Source: Microtetraspora malaysiensis
GTDB taxonomy: Bacteria; Actinomycetota; Actinomycetes; Streptosporangiales; Streptosporangiaceae
Length of the DNA stretch: 64,000 nt
Direction of reading: 5' to 3'
Assembly (NCBI RefSeq): GCF_001528665.1
Contig: NZ_BBYJ01000015.1
Span: 62,001 to 126,000 of the forward strand
Below, one piece after another: positions 21,286 to 31,232 of the stretch. A model generated the notes under the pieces. The model saw nothing but the letters and a program-made list of their open reading frames with translations. It did no database searches and was not told the origin of the DNA. A program made the position numbers and the translations under genes. Each line of letters starts with the position of its first letter. The stretch's first letter is position 1.

Positions 21286-22821
21286 ATGGTGGTCCTGGGG
21301 CAGCTCCTGGACATCCTCGGCACCCTCGGCGTCCGCGAGTGCCGGGGCCCGGTCGACCGGGGTGCCATGCTGCGCGGTCTGGCCCTGTACGACCCGTCCG
21401 ACCCGGGGACGGCGGCGGGTGATCAGGTCATGCTCGGCGTCGGCATCGACAGCCCGGAGCGGGCCGTCCGCGTGCTGGCCGACACCGACGCCGCCGTGCT
21501 GGTGCTGCGCGCCGCCTTCTCCCTGGACGAGGGGGTCGCCCGTGCGGCTCGCGACGCCGGGGTCCCGGTGGTCCGCGTCGATCCCGGCGTCTCCTGGGGA
21601 CAGCTCGTCGCGGTGATCCACACGCTGGTGTTCGGCGAGCGCGCCGCGGCTAAGGCGGCCGCGCCGGGAGGCCTGTTCGACCTGGCCGACACCATCGCCG
21701 GAGCCGTCGGCGGCCCGGTGACCATCGAGGACGTCCAGGCCCGCGTGCTCGCCTACTCCCACCGGCAGCAGGACGTGGACCAGGCACGGCTGCGCACCAT
21801 CCTCGGCCGTCGCGTGCCGGACGAGACCCTGGAGGCGTTGCGCAGCCAGGGCGTGTTCGCCCACCTGGACGAGTCGGACGAGCCGCTGTTCGTGCCCGAG
21901 CTCAGCTCCGAGCTGACCGCGCGCGTCGTCGTGGCCGTGCGCGCCGGCCGCGAGCTGCTCGGCTCGGTCTGGGTCGAGGTCGACGGCCCCCTCACCCTGG
22001 GGCAGAACGCGGCGCTGGTCGCCGGGGCGCGGGTGGCCGCGACCCACCTGCTGACCACCCGCGCGAGCGCCGACCTGGAGCGCCGGGTGGAGGGCGACCT
22101 GGTGCAGAGCCTGATCGAGGGCGGCACCGACGCGCCGGCCGCGCTGCTACGGCTCGGGCTGCCCGCGACCGACCTGCGGGTCGTCGCGCTGCGCGCCGAC
22201 GGAGGAGCGGACGCGATGCTGCTCGCCGCGCGCCACGCGACCATCGGTTTCACCTGGTCGCGGCCCGGCCGCAGCGCCCTGGTCGGCGACGTGCTGTACA
22301 CCGTGCTGTCCGGCGGCAAGGAGGCGGAGGCGGCGTGTGCCTGGGTGCGCGCGCTCGCGCGCGAGCTTCCCTCGGACGCGCGGGTGTGGGCGGGGGTCGG
22401 CGGTCCCGCCGACGTCTCCCAGCTCCCGGCCAGCCGCAGCGAGGCGGACGAGAGCCTCGCCGTCCACATGTCGGATCCGGACGCCGAACTGCCCGTCACG
22501 TACGACGCCGTCTGGGACCGGATCCTGCTGCGCCGCCTGGCCGGCGCGGCCGCGGCGGGGCGGATGCCCACCACGGGCCCGGTCGTGGACCTGGCCCGCC
22601 ACGACGCCGAGCACGGCAGCGAGTACGTTCCGACCCTGCGCGCCCTGCTCCGTGCCCAGGGCGACCTGCGGGAGGCGTCGGCGCGGCTGGCGGTCCATCC
22701 CAACACGGTCCGGTACCGGCTGCGGAAGATGTCCGAGATCACCCGGCTGGACCTGGACGACCCGCGCAAGCGCCTGGCGATGATGATCGCACTTGAAGTC
22801 GGCGCGGTCATGTTCGGATAG
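21286..22821 (+). CDS. PucR family transcriptional regulator
   Basis: The 511-residue protein has the PucR architecture: an N-terminal ligand domain (VLGQLLDILGTLGVRECRGP then AVLVLRAAFSLDEG), a central GGDEF-like/CdaR region, and the C-terminal helix-turn-helix (LREASARLAVHPNTVRYRLR, KMSEITRLDLDDPRKRL). Family members regulate purine or amino-acid catabolism and often act as activators of a neighbouring oxidase gene. The gene for a DadA-like oxidoreductase begins 97 bases downstream on the same strand. ATG 21286 is accepted, though ATG or GTG codons slightly upstream are possible. Confidence 0.88.
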   Translation: MVVLGQLLDILGTLGVRECRGPVDRGAMLRGLALYDPSDPGTAAGDQVMLGVGIDSPERAVRVLADTDAAVLVLRAAFSLDEGVARAARDAGVPVVRVDPGVSWGQLVAVIHTLVFGERAAAKAAAPGGLFDLADTIAGAVGGPVTIEDVQARVLAYSHRQQDVDQARLRTILGRRVPDETLEALRSQGVFAHLDESDEPLFVPELSSELTARVVVAVRAGRELLGSVWVEVDGPLTLGQNAALVAGARVAATHLLTTRASADLERRVEGDLVQSLIEGGTDAPAALLRLGLPATDLRVVALRADGGADAMLLAARHATIGFTWSRPGRSALVGDVLYTVLSGGKEAEAACAWVRALARELPSDARVWAGVGGPADVSQLPASRSEADESLAVHMSDPDAELPVTYDAVWDRILLRRLAGAAAAGRMPTTGPVVDLARHDAEHGSEYVPTLRALLRAQGDLREASARLAVHPNTVRYRLRKMSEITRLDLDDPRKRLAMMIALEVGAVMFG

Positions 22822-22918
22822 GACAACCGCAGCCTGATCCATTGTTCGAATTTGGCAGCTCGTATCTCCTTAACGGCATCCATCCTGAATATGTCGTCTC
22901 ATGAAAGGGAGAGTTGTC

Positions 22919-24169
22919 GTGGCGGAGGAAAAGTCACCGCGCAGCGTCGTGGTGGTCGGGGCCGGCATGGTCGGCCTGTCGGTGGCGTGGTTCCTCCAGG
23001 AGCGAGGAGTCGAGGTCACGGTGGTCGACCGGGCCGGAGTGGCCGCCGGTGCGTCCTGGGGTAACGCCGGTTGGCTGTCGCCCGGCCTCGCCATCCCGCT
23101 GCCCGAGCCCAGCGTTCTCCGGTACGGCATGCGCTCGCTGCTCGACCGTGATGCGCCGTTGTACATTCCGACCAAGCCGGACCCGCGGCTGTGGGCCTTC
23201 CTCACCAAGTTCGCCACCCACTGCACCATGCGGCAGTGGGAGCGCGGCATGCAGTCCTACCGCCCGATCAACGCCCTGTGCCTGGACGCCTTCGACGTCC
23301 TGACCTCGAACGGCGTCGAGGCCCCCACGATCGAGGCGCCGATCATGGCCGCCTTCGAGAAGGCCGGCCAGGCGGACGACCTGCGCCGTGAGCTGGAACT
23401 GATCCTGCGTTCCGGCCAGGAGATCAGCTTCACGGAGATCCCCGGAGACAAGGTCGCCGCGGAGGTCCCGCAGATCTCGTCCAACGTCGAGCTGGCGATC
23501 CGGCTGGACGGCCAGCGCTACATCGACCCCGGTGCCTTCACCCAGTCGCTCGCGGACGCCGTGGTCGCCCGCGGCGGCCGGATCCGTACCGGCTTCACGG
23601 CGCGGAACCTGCGCCACGGCGCGCGCGGTGTCACCGTCGAGGCGTACGCGGGAGACCCGGAGCACGCGGACGCGGTCGTGATCGCGACGGGAGCGTGGCT
23701 GAACGACCTCGCCCGGCCGCTGGGCGTGCGCACCCCCGTCCAAGCCGGCCGTGGGTACTCGTTCACCGTGCCGACCGAGCAGACCGTTCCGTGCCCGATC
23801 TACTTCCCCGCCACCCGCGTCGCCTGCACGCCGTACCAGGGCCAGCTCCGGGTGGCCGGGACCATGGAGTTCCGCTCGCCCGACCACCCGCTGGACACCG
23901 GCCGGGTCGCCTCGATCATCAAGGCCAGCCGGCCGCTGCTCACGGGAGTCGACTGGTCGAAGCGGACCGACACCTGGGTCGGCCCCCGTCCCGTCACCCC
24001 CGACGGGCTTCCGCTCATCGGCGGCACTCGGGTGCCCAGCGTCTACATCGCCGGGGGCCACGGTATGTGGGGCGTCACCCTCGGCCCGGTGACCGGTCAG
24101 CTGCTCGCCGAGCAGATCGTCCTCGGCAAGCAGCCCGCCGAGCTGCGCGCCTTCAGCCCGACCCGCTGA
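22919..24169 (+). CDS. FAD-dependent amino-acid oxidoreductase (DadA-like)
   Basis: The 416-residue flavoprotein has the DAO fold: FAD-binding VVVVGAGMVGLSVAWFLQER near residue 10, a conserved acid in VTVVDRAG, GASWGNAGWLSPG, and C-terminal GPRPVTPDGLPLIGGT with AGGHGMWGVTLGP. This pattern fits D-amino-acid dehydrogenase and glycine-oxidase relatives that oxidise amines to keto acids. GTG 22919 is chosen for GGGAG at 22907-22911, 7 bases upstream; ATG 22901 is in frame but lacks a site. Being directly downstream of pucR suggests PucR control. The exact substrate is unknown. Confidence 0.87.
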   Translation: MAEEKSPRSVVVVGAGMVGLSVAWFLQERGVEVTVVDRAGVAAGASWGNAGWLSPGLAIPLPEPSVLRYGMRSLLDRDAPLYIPTKPDPRLWAFLTKFATHCTMRQWERGMQSYRPINALCLDAFDVLTSNGVEAPTIEAPIMAAFEKAGQADDLRRELELILRSGQEISFTEIPGDKVAAEVPQISSNVELAIRLDGQRYIDPGAFTQSLADAVVARGGRIRTGFTARNLRHGARGVTVEAYAGDPEHADAVVIATGAWLNDLARPLGVRTPVQAGRGYSFTVPTEQTVPCPIYFPATRVACTPYQGQLRVAGTMEFRSPDHPLDTGRVASIIKASRPLLTGVDWSKRTDTWVGPRPVTPDGLPLIGGTRVPSVYIAGGHGMWGVTLGPVTGQLLAEQIVLGKQPAELRAFSPTR

Positions 24170-24183
24170 CGCGGGAGGGCCCA

Positions 24184-24221
24184 CCCCACCGGAGCTTCCT
24201 TTCCCGGGAACTCCGGTGGGG
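24184..24221 (+). terminator. Terminator hairpin after the DadA-like gene
   Basis: Perfect 11-base arms CCCCACCGGAG (24184-24194) and CTCCGGTGGGG (24211-24221) surround a 16-base loop that itself contains a short TTCC/GGAA pairing. It lies 15 bases after the stop codon. Confidence 0.75.
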
Positions 24222-24322
24222 AACTCCGCCCGTCTGACGATCGTTGTAAACGCCAGTGGACTGGCGTGGCGCCGGCTTGGGATGCTGGCGTCGCACGCTG
24301 ATCGGAGAGTCGGAGGCCAGAG

Positions 24323-25111
24323 GTGGAGAGCAGAAACCCCATATTCAGCCAGCGGGGCGCCGCCGGAGGTCAACCGGCCTGGGGCGGTCCGACGCCCAGC
24401 GTCCAGCAGCTCAACGAGATGTACACCGCGCCCTCGTACGCGCCGCCGGCTGAGCGCGCGATGACGATCGACGACGTCGTCGTGCGCGGTTTCATGACCC
24501 TCGGCACGCTCGTCCTCTCGGCGGCCGTCGCGTGGTACCTGGGCCTCGGCTGGTCCGTCGCGGCCCCCGCGATGATCGTCGGTCTGATCCTCGGGCTGAT
24601 CGTCTCGTTCCGGCAGAGCACCAACCCGGCGCTCATCCTCGGGTACGCCCTCTGTTACGGCGTCGCCATCGGCGTGCTCAGCCGCACGTACGACTACGTC
24701 TTCCACGGCATCGTCCTGCAGGCCGTGCTCGGCACGATGCTGGCCTTCGGCGGCACGCTCGCCGTCTACACGCTGAAGATCTTCCGTCCCACGCCGAAGT
24801 TCACCAAGTTCGTCATCGGCGCCGCCATGGCCGCCGTCGGGCTCATGCTGGTGAACTGGATCGCCGGCTTCTTCGTGACCGGCGGCCTCGGTCTGCGGGC
24901 CGACAACCCGATCGGCTGGATCTTCAGCATCGCGATGATCCTGCTCGGCTGCTTCTTCCTGCTCCTGGACTTCGACGAGATCGAGAGCGGGGTGCGCGCG
25001 GGCGCCCCGGCGAGGTACTCCTGGTTGATGGCCTTCGGCCTGACGCTGAGCCTGGTGTGGCTATACCTGGAGATCCTTCGATTCATCAGCTACTTCACGG
25101 ACAACGACTAG
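24323..25111 (+). CDS. Bax inhibitor-1/YccA family membrane protein
   Basis: The 262-residue protein has a polar N-terminus of about 48 residues (NPIFSQRGAAGGQPAWGGPT, typical of actinobacterial members) and seven membrane spans from about residue 55 (VVVRGFMTLGTLVLSAAVAW) to the C-terminus (LVWLYLEILRFI). LLDFDEIESGVRAGAPARYSW near 225 carries the acidic residues conserved in the BI-1 family, which act as a pH-sensitive calcium leak in a bacterial homologue. It starts at GTG 24323 after AGAGGTGGA. Physiological role here is unknown. Confidence 0.88.
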   Translation: MESRNPIFSQRGAAGGQPAWGGPTPSVQQLNEMYTAPSYAPPAERAMTIDDVVVRGFMTLGTLVLSAAVAWYLGLGWSVAAPAMIVGLILGLIVSFRQSTNPALILGYALCYGVAIGVLSRTYDYVFHGIVLQAVLGTMLAFGGTLAVYTLKIFRPTPKFTKFVIGAAMAAVGLMLVNWIAGFFVTGGLGLRADNPIGWIFSIAMILLGCFFLLLDFDEIESGVRAGAPARYSWLMAFGLTLSLVWLYLEILRFISYFTDND

Positions 25112-25219
25112 TCCATATGATCAAGATTTCATAACGAAACGATTTCCGTCGAGGTCTTGTCAAGCCGGGACGGGTGAGGCAGTGTCGAGCCCAAAGGAGC
25201 CTTATCCGTGGAGGTGCTC

Positions 25220-25447
25220 ATGACGTTGAACCACTCACCGGAGACCCAGACCAAGCTCATCGCCCGTGTCCCGACGATAACCGGACGCGACCTCCCCGAG
25301 TGGTTCCAGACGATCGACAACGGCCCGTCATTCCTGCGATGCGACGAGCGGGCCAACTGGCTCGCCGACGAGCACGGGCTCACGCACGGCTACGCGGTCG
25401 CCATCGTGCTGGAGCACGAGCGGCGTCGCAGGGGTCGGCAGTTCTGA
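25220..25447 (+). CDS. DUF4287-type small protein
   Basis: The 75-residue protein (MTLNHSPETQTKLIARVPTI, TGRDLPEWFQTIDNG, WLADEHGLTHGYAVAIVLEH) matches DUF4287: a T-G-R-x-L-x-E-W motif followed by a short HTH-like region. ATG 25220 has GGAGG at 25210-25214; GTG 25208, with its own AAAGGAG, is an equally well placed start that adds four residues. Function is unknown; some relatives share operons with DUF5655 proteins. Confidence 0.7.
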   Translation: MTLNHSPETQTKLIARVPTITGRDLPEWFQTIDNGPSFLRCDERANWLADEHGLTHGYAVAIVLEHERRRRGRQF

Positions 25448-25496
25448 TCTCTCGCCTGCGCCCGCGCCGTCCCGGCGCGGGCGCATCATTGTGTCC

Positions 25497-25907
25497 ATGG
25501 ATGTGGACAAGGCACGCGAGTTCCTCAAGAACAACCACCAGGCGGTAATGCTCACCTGGCACGCCGACGGGCGGCCGCAGATGTCGCCCGTCACCGTCGG
25601 CGTCGATCGCGACGGGTACGCCGTCGTCAGCAGCCGTGAGACGGCCGTCAAGACGCGCAACCTGCGCCGGAACCCCCAGGTGTTCCTCACCGTCACCACC
25701 GACGCCTTCTACGGCGAATGGGTACAGATCACAGGCACCGCGGAGATCATCTCGCTCCCCGACGCGATGGAGCGGCTGGTGAACTACTACCGCGACATCA
25801 GGGGCGAGCACCCCGACTGGGACGAGTACCGCGCCGTGATGGAGCAGGAACGGCGGGTGATCATCCGCATCGCGATCGACCGCGCCGGTCCCGACTTCCA
25901 GGGCTGA
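25497..25907 (+). CDS. PPOX-class F420/FMN split-barrel oxidoreductase
   Basis: The 136-residue protein has the split beta-barrel core: [20 protein letters not shown], a variable loop, [20 protein letters not shown] and [20 protein letters not shown]. These match the pyridoxamine-5-phosphate-oxidase-like superfamily, of which actinomycetes have many F420-dependent members. The spacing NLRRNP suggests the F420 subgroup, but cofactor and substrate are not proven. ATG 25497 is preferred to GTG 25491. It is tail-to-tail with the thiolase gene, with only 3 bases between stops. Confidence 0.82.
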   Translation: MDVDKAREFLKNNHQAVMLTWHADGRPQMSPVTVGVDRDGYAVVSSRETAVKTRNLRRNPQVFLTVTTDAFYGEWVQITGTAEIISLPDAMERLVNYYRDIRGEHPDWDEYRAVMEQERRVIIRIAIDRAGPDFQG

Positions 25908-25910
25908 CGC

Positions 25911-27128
25911 TCAGCTCAGCCGCTCGACGATCATGGCCATGCCCTGGCCGCCGCCGACGCACATGGTCTCCAGCCCGATCGTCTTGTCGTGGAAGCGCAG
26001 ACTGTTGAGCAGCGTGGAGGTGATGCGGGCACCGGTCATGCCGAACGGGTGGCCGACCGCGATCGCGCCGCCGTTGACGTTGAGCCGGTCGATGTCGATG
26101 CCGAGCTCGCGATAGGACGGGATGACCTGGGCGGCGAAGGCCTCGTTGATCTCGACGAGGTCGACGTCGCCGATGGACATGCCGGCCCGGGTGAGCGCCT
26201 GCCGCGACGCCTCGATCGGGCCGAGGCCCATGATCTCGGGCGAGAGGCCGGTCACGCCGGTGGAGACGATCCGCGCGAGCGGCGTGATTCCGAGGGACGC
26301 CGCCTTGGTGTCGCTCATGATGACGACCGCGGCGGCGCCGTCGTTCAGCGGGCAGCAGTTGCCCGCGGTGACGGTGCCGTCGGGGCGGAAGACCGGCTTG
26401 AGCTGCGACACCGCCTCGTACGTGGTGCCCGGGCGCGGCCCGTCGTCCTTGCTCACCACGGTGCCGTCGGGCAGCGTGACCGGGGTGATGTCCGTCTCCC
26501 AGAAGCCGTTCGCGATCGCCTTCTCGGCCAGGTTCTGCGAGCGGACGCCGAACTCGTCCTGCTCCTGCCGTGAGACGCCCTTGAGGCGGGCCACGTTCTC
26601 GGCGGTCTGCCCCATCGCGAGGTAGACGTCCGGCAGTGCGCCGTCCTCGCGGGGGTCGTGCCAGTCCTGGCCGCCCTCGGCCAGCCGTGCCGTACGGGCG
26701 GCCGCTCCCGCGAAGAGGGGGTTCTGCGTGTCGGGCAGGCTGTCGGAGCTGCCCTTGGCGAACCGGGAGACGCACTCCACCCCGGCGGAGACGAAGACGT
26801 CGCCCTCGCCGGCCCGGATCGCGTGCATCGCCATCCGGGTGGTCTGCAGGGACGAGGAGCAGTAGCGGGTGATCGTGGTGCCGGGCACGCCGTCCAGCCC
26901 GAGCAGCGTCGCGACGACGCGGGCCATGTTGAAGCCCTGCTCGCCGCCCGGCAGGCCGCAGCCGAGCATCAGGTCGTCGATGTCGTTCGGGTCGAGCTGG
27001 GGGACCTTGGCCAGCGCGGCGCGGACCATCTGAACGGTGAGGTCGTCCGGGCGGATGTCCTTCAGCGATCCCTTGAAAGCGCGTCCGATCGGCGAGCGGG
27101 CCGTCGCGACGATGACTGCCTCGGGCAT
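25911..27128 (-). CDS. Thiolase (acetyl-CoA acetyltransferase)
   Basis: The 405-residue protein is a complete thiolase. Active-site Cys90 lies in [14 protein letters not shown], the second-half motifs are [11 protein letters not shown] and [16 protein letters not shown] with the catalytic His, and [16 protein letters not shown] carries the proton-donor Cys near the C-terminus. Start [13 protein letters not shown] at 27128 has GCAGGAGAG just upstream; an ATG 12 codons earlier is rejected for lacking one. It may serve fatty-acid beta-oxidation or acetoacetyl-CoA formation; its isolated position does not say which. Confidence 0.93.
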   Translation of the reverse strand: MPEAVIVATARSPIGRAFKGSLKDIRPDDLTVQMVRAALAKVPQLDPNDIDDLMLGCGLPGGEQGFNMARVVATLLGLDGVPGTTITRYCSSSLQTTRMAMHAIRAGEGDVFVSAGVECVSRFAKGSSDSLPDTQNPLFAGAAARTARLAEGGQDWHDPREDGALPDVYLAMGQTAENVARLKGVSRQEQDEFGVRSQNLAEKAIANGFWETDITPVTLPDGTVVSKDDGPRPGTTYEAVSQLKPVFRPDGTVTAGNCCPLNDGAAAVVIMSDTKAASLGITPLARIVSTGVTGLSPEIMGLGPIEASRQALTRAGMSIGDVDLVEINEAFAAQVIPSYRELGIDIDRLNVNGGAIAVGHPFGMTGARITSTLLNSLRFHDKTIGLETMCVGGGQGMAMIVERLS

Positions 27129-27271
27129 GGGGCTCTCCTGCCTGCGTCGCGTCTGACCAACCAAGCCCTGAGCGGCATTCGTCAGACGCTCCTAGTCCTT
27201 TTCTGCGGAGGTTACCCCGGGGTAGGGCGGCTGCCATCCCCCGGGGGGCCGCAAAACAGAACTTTCTACGG

Positions 27272-28633
27272 TCAGCCGTACATGCCGGGAGACGTGGTCG
27301 TCCCGTCCTTGATCGCGTGGAGCCCGCCCTTCTCGTCGCGCCAGATCCGCCAGCCGCTCTGGCTGCCGGTGAACCACGTGGGCGGGGTGTCGGCGGAGTC
27401 CATCCGCTTGCCGGTGGCCAGGTCGAACTCGCACAGCGCGGCGATCGAGTAGAAGCCGGGGGAGACGCCGGTGAGCTTCAGCGGCTGCGGGTCGGTCACG
27501 CAGAACGACCACCCCTTGGCGCCCTTCACGTCCGACGGCTCACCGTTGATCATGTTGAAGGCGGTGCCGGGAGCGCTGTGCTTGAGGAAGCCCAGCGTCT
27601 CCATCTTCGGCGGGAAGGCGAGCCACCAGCCCGTTCCGGGCACCTGCGCCGCGGTGATCTGGCCGACCACCCGCCCGGACTCGCCGTCCAGCCGGGCGAA
27701 GCCGCCGTACTGGCCCTGCTGATCGACGGGGCGGACGACGGGCGAGCGCGCCGGGTTGCCGCTGGGGTAGACCCGCACCACCGACGGCCGCATCCACTCC
27801 AGGACGCCGTCCGTGAGCCGGACCGAGAACAGCCCGAACGGCGAGGTCTTCTTGGTGCGCGCGTCGGTGTACGGGGCGACGTAGCCGACCAGGGTGGTCC
27901 CGGTGGAGCCGAAGGACCAGCCGCCGGACATGTTGACGCCCTCGCCGAGCGCCTGCTCGACCGGCAACTGCCACAGCGACTTGCCGGTCTTCATGTCGTG
28001 CGCCTCCAGCACGGGGTGGGATGCCAGACGCAGCAGCACGACGCGGTTCGGATCCGACCACTCCACCTCGGCGATGCCGGGGAGCCGCCAGATCGTCTTG
28101 CCGGTCAGGGGGTCCAGCACGACGAGCCGGGCCGTGCTGAGCGCCGTGTGCTCCGACAGGCAGATGTACGGCCCGCACTGCTGGGGCCCGAACGTCGAGT
28201 GGACGGGCCTGGTCCATTTCTGCCGGCCGGTGTGGGCGTCCCTCGTGACGAGGGTGGCGTTCCACTGGCCTTGCTTGACGGGGTCGATCGCGGCGACGAC
28301 GGTCTGGCTGCTCCCGGCGTCGACGATCGCGGGGGGCTGGACTCCCATGCCGGGCAGCCGGCCGGTCATCGTCGCCGGCGTCGACCAGAGCTTCCTGCCC
28401 GTCTCCTCGTCGAGCGCGACGGTCTCCAGGGTGCCGTCCGGCTTCATCGAGGTGGTCGCCGCCACGCCCGCCCCGGTGGTGATGCGGCTGACGGCGTTGA
28501 CCTCGGAGTTCTGCCAGGTGGGGTACTTCTTCGCGGCGGCGGCGTCGCTCTGGGAGCAGCCGGCCAGGGCCCCGCTGGTCAGCAGGGCGGCGGAGGCGAT
28601 TGTGAGGGTGACTTTCGCGTGGGGCCGGTTCAT
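27272..28633 (-). CDS. PQQ-like beta-propeller lipoprotein
   Basis: The 453-residue protein has a lipoprotein signal with lipobox LAGC (Cys26). Propeller blades typical of the PQQ/YVTN fold follow: LDEETGRKLWSTPAT, TRDAHTGRQKWTRPV, VVLDPLTGKTIWRLPGIAEV and AHDMKTGKSLWQLPVEQAL. These W-docking repeats resemble BamB but with actinobacterial sequence. The start at 28633 has AGGAG upstream. It lies 47 bases after the SGNH hydrolase on the same strand, so they may share a transcript. Role outside the cell is unknown. Confidence 0.8.
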   Translation of the reverse strand: MNRPHAKVTLTIASAALLTSGALAGCSQSDAAAAKKYPTWQNSEVNAVSRITTGAGVAATTSMKPDGTLETVALDEETGRKLWSTPATMTGRLPGMGVQPPAIVDAGSSQTVVAAIDPVKQGQWNATLVTRDAHTGRQKWTRPVHSTFGPQQCGPYICLSEHTALSTARLVVLDPLTGKTIWRLPGIAEVEWSDPNRVVLLRLASHPVLEAHDMKTGKSLWQLPVEQALGEGVNMSGGWSFGSTGTTLVGYVAPYTDARTKKTSPFGLFSVRLTDGVLEWMRPSVVRVYPSGNPARSPVVRPVDQQGQYGGFARLDGESGRVVGQITAAQVPGTGWWLAFPPKMETLGFLKHSAPGTAFNMINGEPSDVKGAKGWSFCVTDPQPLKLTGVSPGFYSIAALCEFDLATGKRMDSADTPPTWFTGSQSGWRIWRDEKGGLHAIKDGTTTSPGMYG

Positions 28634-28680
28634 ATCACTCCTACTGGGGGTGACGGCCAGGTCGCGAAAGGTGACCGGCT

Positions 28681-29658
28681 TCAGGCGCTCTCGGACATCG
28701 GCCCGGGACGTCGGCGGAGCAGCGTCGCCCACCGTCCCTGGGGGCCGACCGCCCGGCCGGCGACCCGGGTCGCGCTGACCTCGGTGCCGGGTTCTTCCAC
28801 GGCCATTGCCGCCAAAAGGTATTGCGAACCTTCGACGCGCTGGGGCTCGGGCTCGGGCCACAAATCCAACGCGGCGCATACAGACGGTAGCACTGTGTAT
28901 GCGGCCTGTAGGTAACCTCTGGCAGATGGGTGATAGCGATCGGGGCCGAACATCTCGGCAGGGTTCGTGTCGAACTCGGGTCCGAGCAGGTCGGCGAACG
29001 CGACCGTCCGGCCGCCCGCCTCCACCACCGCCACAGTCTGCGCCGCGGCGAGCTGCCGGGACCACCGGCGCGTGACCCAGCGCAGGGGCTGCGGGATGGG
29101 CCGGATCGAGCCCAGGTCCGGACACGTCCCCACGACCACCTCCACCCCGGCCTCGCGCAGCCGGCGCACCGCCTTCTGCAGGTGCCGTACGGCATGGGCG
29201 GGGAGCGTGGCGGTGGTGACGTCGTTGGCGCCGACGAAGATGACCGCGATGTCGGGGTGGGCGGCGAGCGCGCGGTCCACCTGGGGGCCGAGTTCGGCGG
29301 AGGCCGCGCCCGACTGGCCGACGACGGTGAGACGCACCGGGCGTTCGGCGACGGCGGCCAGGCCGTTGGCGAGGTTGACCGCCGGGGTTTTTTCAGGGTG
29401 GGTCATACCGAGCCCGACGGAGGTCGAGTCGCCCAGCATGACCATGGTGATCGGGTCGCCCTCGAAGCCGCCGTACACGCCGTCGGACGCGGGGCCGTCC
29501 ATGCCGTGCGGGTTGCCGACGATCCGGCGGGCGATCAGCGCCTCCGCCATGAGCAGGCCGTATGTCGCGACTCCCAGTGCCGTCAGGCCCCCGCCGCCCA
29601 TCGCGGCCGCGGTGGCGATCCGGCGCGCGGCACGCGCCGCTCCCGGCGTCCAGAGCAC
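28681..29658 (-). CDS. SGNH/GDSL hydrolase, membrane-anchored
   Basis: The 325-residue protein has an N-terminal hydrophobic segment near 17-40 (AAAMGGGGLTALGVATYGLL) and then an SGNH esterase/lipase fold. Block I is VMLGDSTSVGLG, block II has the Gly in VVGQSGAASAELG, block III is VIFVGANDVTTAT, and block V is DRYHPSARGY with the catalytic Asp/His pair. The four signature residues are intact. The substrate, possibly an acyl or acetyl ester in the envelope, is not determined. It starts at GTG 29658 and is divergent from cbs. Confidence 0.88.
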   Translation of the reverse strand: MLWTPGAARAARRIATAAAMGGGGLTALGVATYGLLMAEALIARRIVGNPHGMDGPASDGVYGGFEGDPITMVMLGDSTSVGLGMTHPEKTPAVNLANGLAAVAERPVRLTVVGQSGAASAELGPQVDRALAAHPDIAVIFVGANDVTTATLPAHAVRHLQKAVRRLREAGVEVVVGTCPDLGSIRPIPQPLRWVTRRWSRQLAAAQTVAVVEAGGRTVAFADLLGPEFDTNPAEMFGPDRYHPSARGYLQAAYTVLPSVCAALDLWPEPEPQRVEGSQYLLAAMAVEEPGTEVSATRVAGRAVGPQGRWATLLRRRPGPMSESA

Positions 29659-29779
29659 CTGCTCTCCCGTTTGTGACGGTACCTTTTGGTAGAGAAACTA
29701 GCCCAGTTCCGGCCACCCCCTCGGGATGACGGCTTCAGGCAGGCTGACAAAGCTTCGGTAAACCAAGGTGGTCTTCGCG

Positions 29780-31150
29780 GTGCGCGTACACGATTCACTG
29801 ATCGAGCTCATAGGTGACACCCCGCTCGTCCGGCTGCGCAAGGTCACGGCGGGGCTGCCCGCGCAGGTGCTCGCCAAAGTCGAATATTTCAACCCCGGTG
29901 GGTCGGTGAAGGACCGGATCGCGCTGCGGATGGTCGAGGCCGCGGAGCGGAGCGGCGCGCTGAAGCCCGGCGGCACGATCGTCGAGCCGACCTCCGGCAA
30001 CACGGGCGTCGGCCTGGCCATCGTGGCGCAGGAGAGGGGCTACAAGTGCCTCTTCGTCTGCCCGGACAAGGTCGCCCAGGACAAGATCGCGGTGCTCCGG
30101 GCGTACGGCGCCGAGGTCGTGGTCTGTCCGACGGCCGTCTCGCCCGATCACCCCGACTCCTACTATTCGGTGTCGGACCGGCTGGCGCGTGAGACGCCGA
30201 ACGCGTGGAAGCCCGACCAGTACTCCAACCCGGAGAACCCGGCCAGTCACTACCTGTCGACCGGTCCGGAGATCTGGGAGCAGACCGAGGGGCGGATCAC
30301 CCACTTCGTCGCCGGCGTCGGCACGGGCGGCACGATCAGCGGCACCGGTCGCTACCTCAAGGAGGTCTCGGGCGGCCGGGTCAAGGTCATCGGGGCCGAC
30401 CCCGAGGGCTCGGTCTACTCCGGCGGCACCGGCCGGCCGTACCTGGTGGAGGGCGTGGGCGAGGACATCTGGCCCGCCACCTACGACACGACGATCTGCG
30501 ACCAGGTGATCGCGGTCTCGGACCGCGACTCGTTCGCGATGACCCGCCGCCTCGCCCGCGAGGAGGCGCTGCTGGTCGGCGGCTCCTGCGGCATGGCCGT
30601 GGTGGCCGCGCTGCGGGTCGCCCGCAACGCCGGGCCGGACGACGTCGTGGTCGTGCTGCTGCCCGACAGCGGCCGCGGCTACCTCTCCAAGATCTTCAAC
30701 GACGAGTGGATGGCCGACTACGGCTTCCTCACGACGTCCACGGACGAGGGCCTGGTCGGCGACGTGCTGCGCCGCAAGAGCGCGGGGCTGCCCGAGTTCG
30801 TCCACGTCCACCCGCACGAGCCGGTCGGCACGGCCATCTCGATCATGCGCGAGTACGGCGTCTCCCAGCTTCCCGTCATGAAGGAGGAGCCCCCGGTCAT
30901 GGCGGCCGAGGTGGTCGGCTCGATCATCGAGCGCGACCTGTTGGAGGGCCTCTACCGCGGGAAGGTCTCCTCCGACGACCCGCTGGGCGACCACATGTCC
31001 GCGCCGCTCCCGATGATCGGCTTCGGTGAGCCGGTCTCGCGGGCGGTCGAGGCGCTGGAGAAGGCGGACGCGGCCGTGGTCCTCGACGACGGCAAGCCGG
31101 TCGGCCTGCTCACCCGTCAGGACCTGCTCGCGTTCCTCGCGTCGAACTGA
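29780..31150 (+). CDS. Cystathionine beta-synthase
   Basis: The 456-residue PLP enzyme condenses serine (or an activated serine) with homocysteine. PLP Lys44 lies in FNPGGSVKDRIAL, the SGNTG loop in EPTSGNTGVGLAI, and the phosphate-binding GTGGTISGTGRYLKE near 190. A tandem CBS-domain pair fills about 335-456 (VHPHEPVGTAISIMREYGVS, PVGLLTRQDLLAF), as in the eukaryote-like regulated enzymes. GTG 29780 is preferred to GTG 29768 because AAGGTGG at 29765-29771 lies 8 bases upstream. It precedes metB by 82 bases, a transsulfuration pair. Confidence 0.93.
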   Translation: MRVHDSLIELIGDTPLVRLRKVTAGLPAQVLAKVEYFNPGGSVKDRIALRMVEAAERSGALKPGGTIVEPTSGNTGVGLAIVAQERGYKCLFVCPDKVAQDKIAVLRAYGAEVVVCPTAVSPDHPDSYYSVSDRLARETPNAWKPDQYSNPENPASHYLSTGPEIWEQTEGRITHFVAGVGTGGTISGTGRYLKEVSGGRVKVIGADPEGSVYSGGTGRPYLVEGVGEDIWPATYDTTICDQVIAVSDRDSFAMTRRLAREEALLVGGSCGMAVVAALRVARNAGPDDVVVVLLPDSGRGYLSKIFNDEWMADYGFLTTSTDEGLVGDVLRRKSAGLPEFVHVHPHEPVGTAISIMREYGVSQLPVMKEEPPVMAAEVVGSIIERDLLEGLYRGKVSSDDPLGDHMSAPLPMIGFGEPVSRAVEALEKADAAVVLDDGKPVGLLTRQDLLAFLASN

Positions 31151-31232
31151 CGCGTCCGGCCGGGACGACGAGATCGAGCCGGACGAACGAGTGGGACGTC
31201 GGGCTGAACTACTTGGGAAGGTTGCGTTCGCG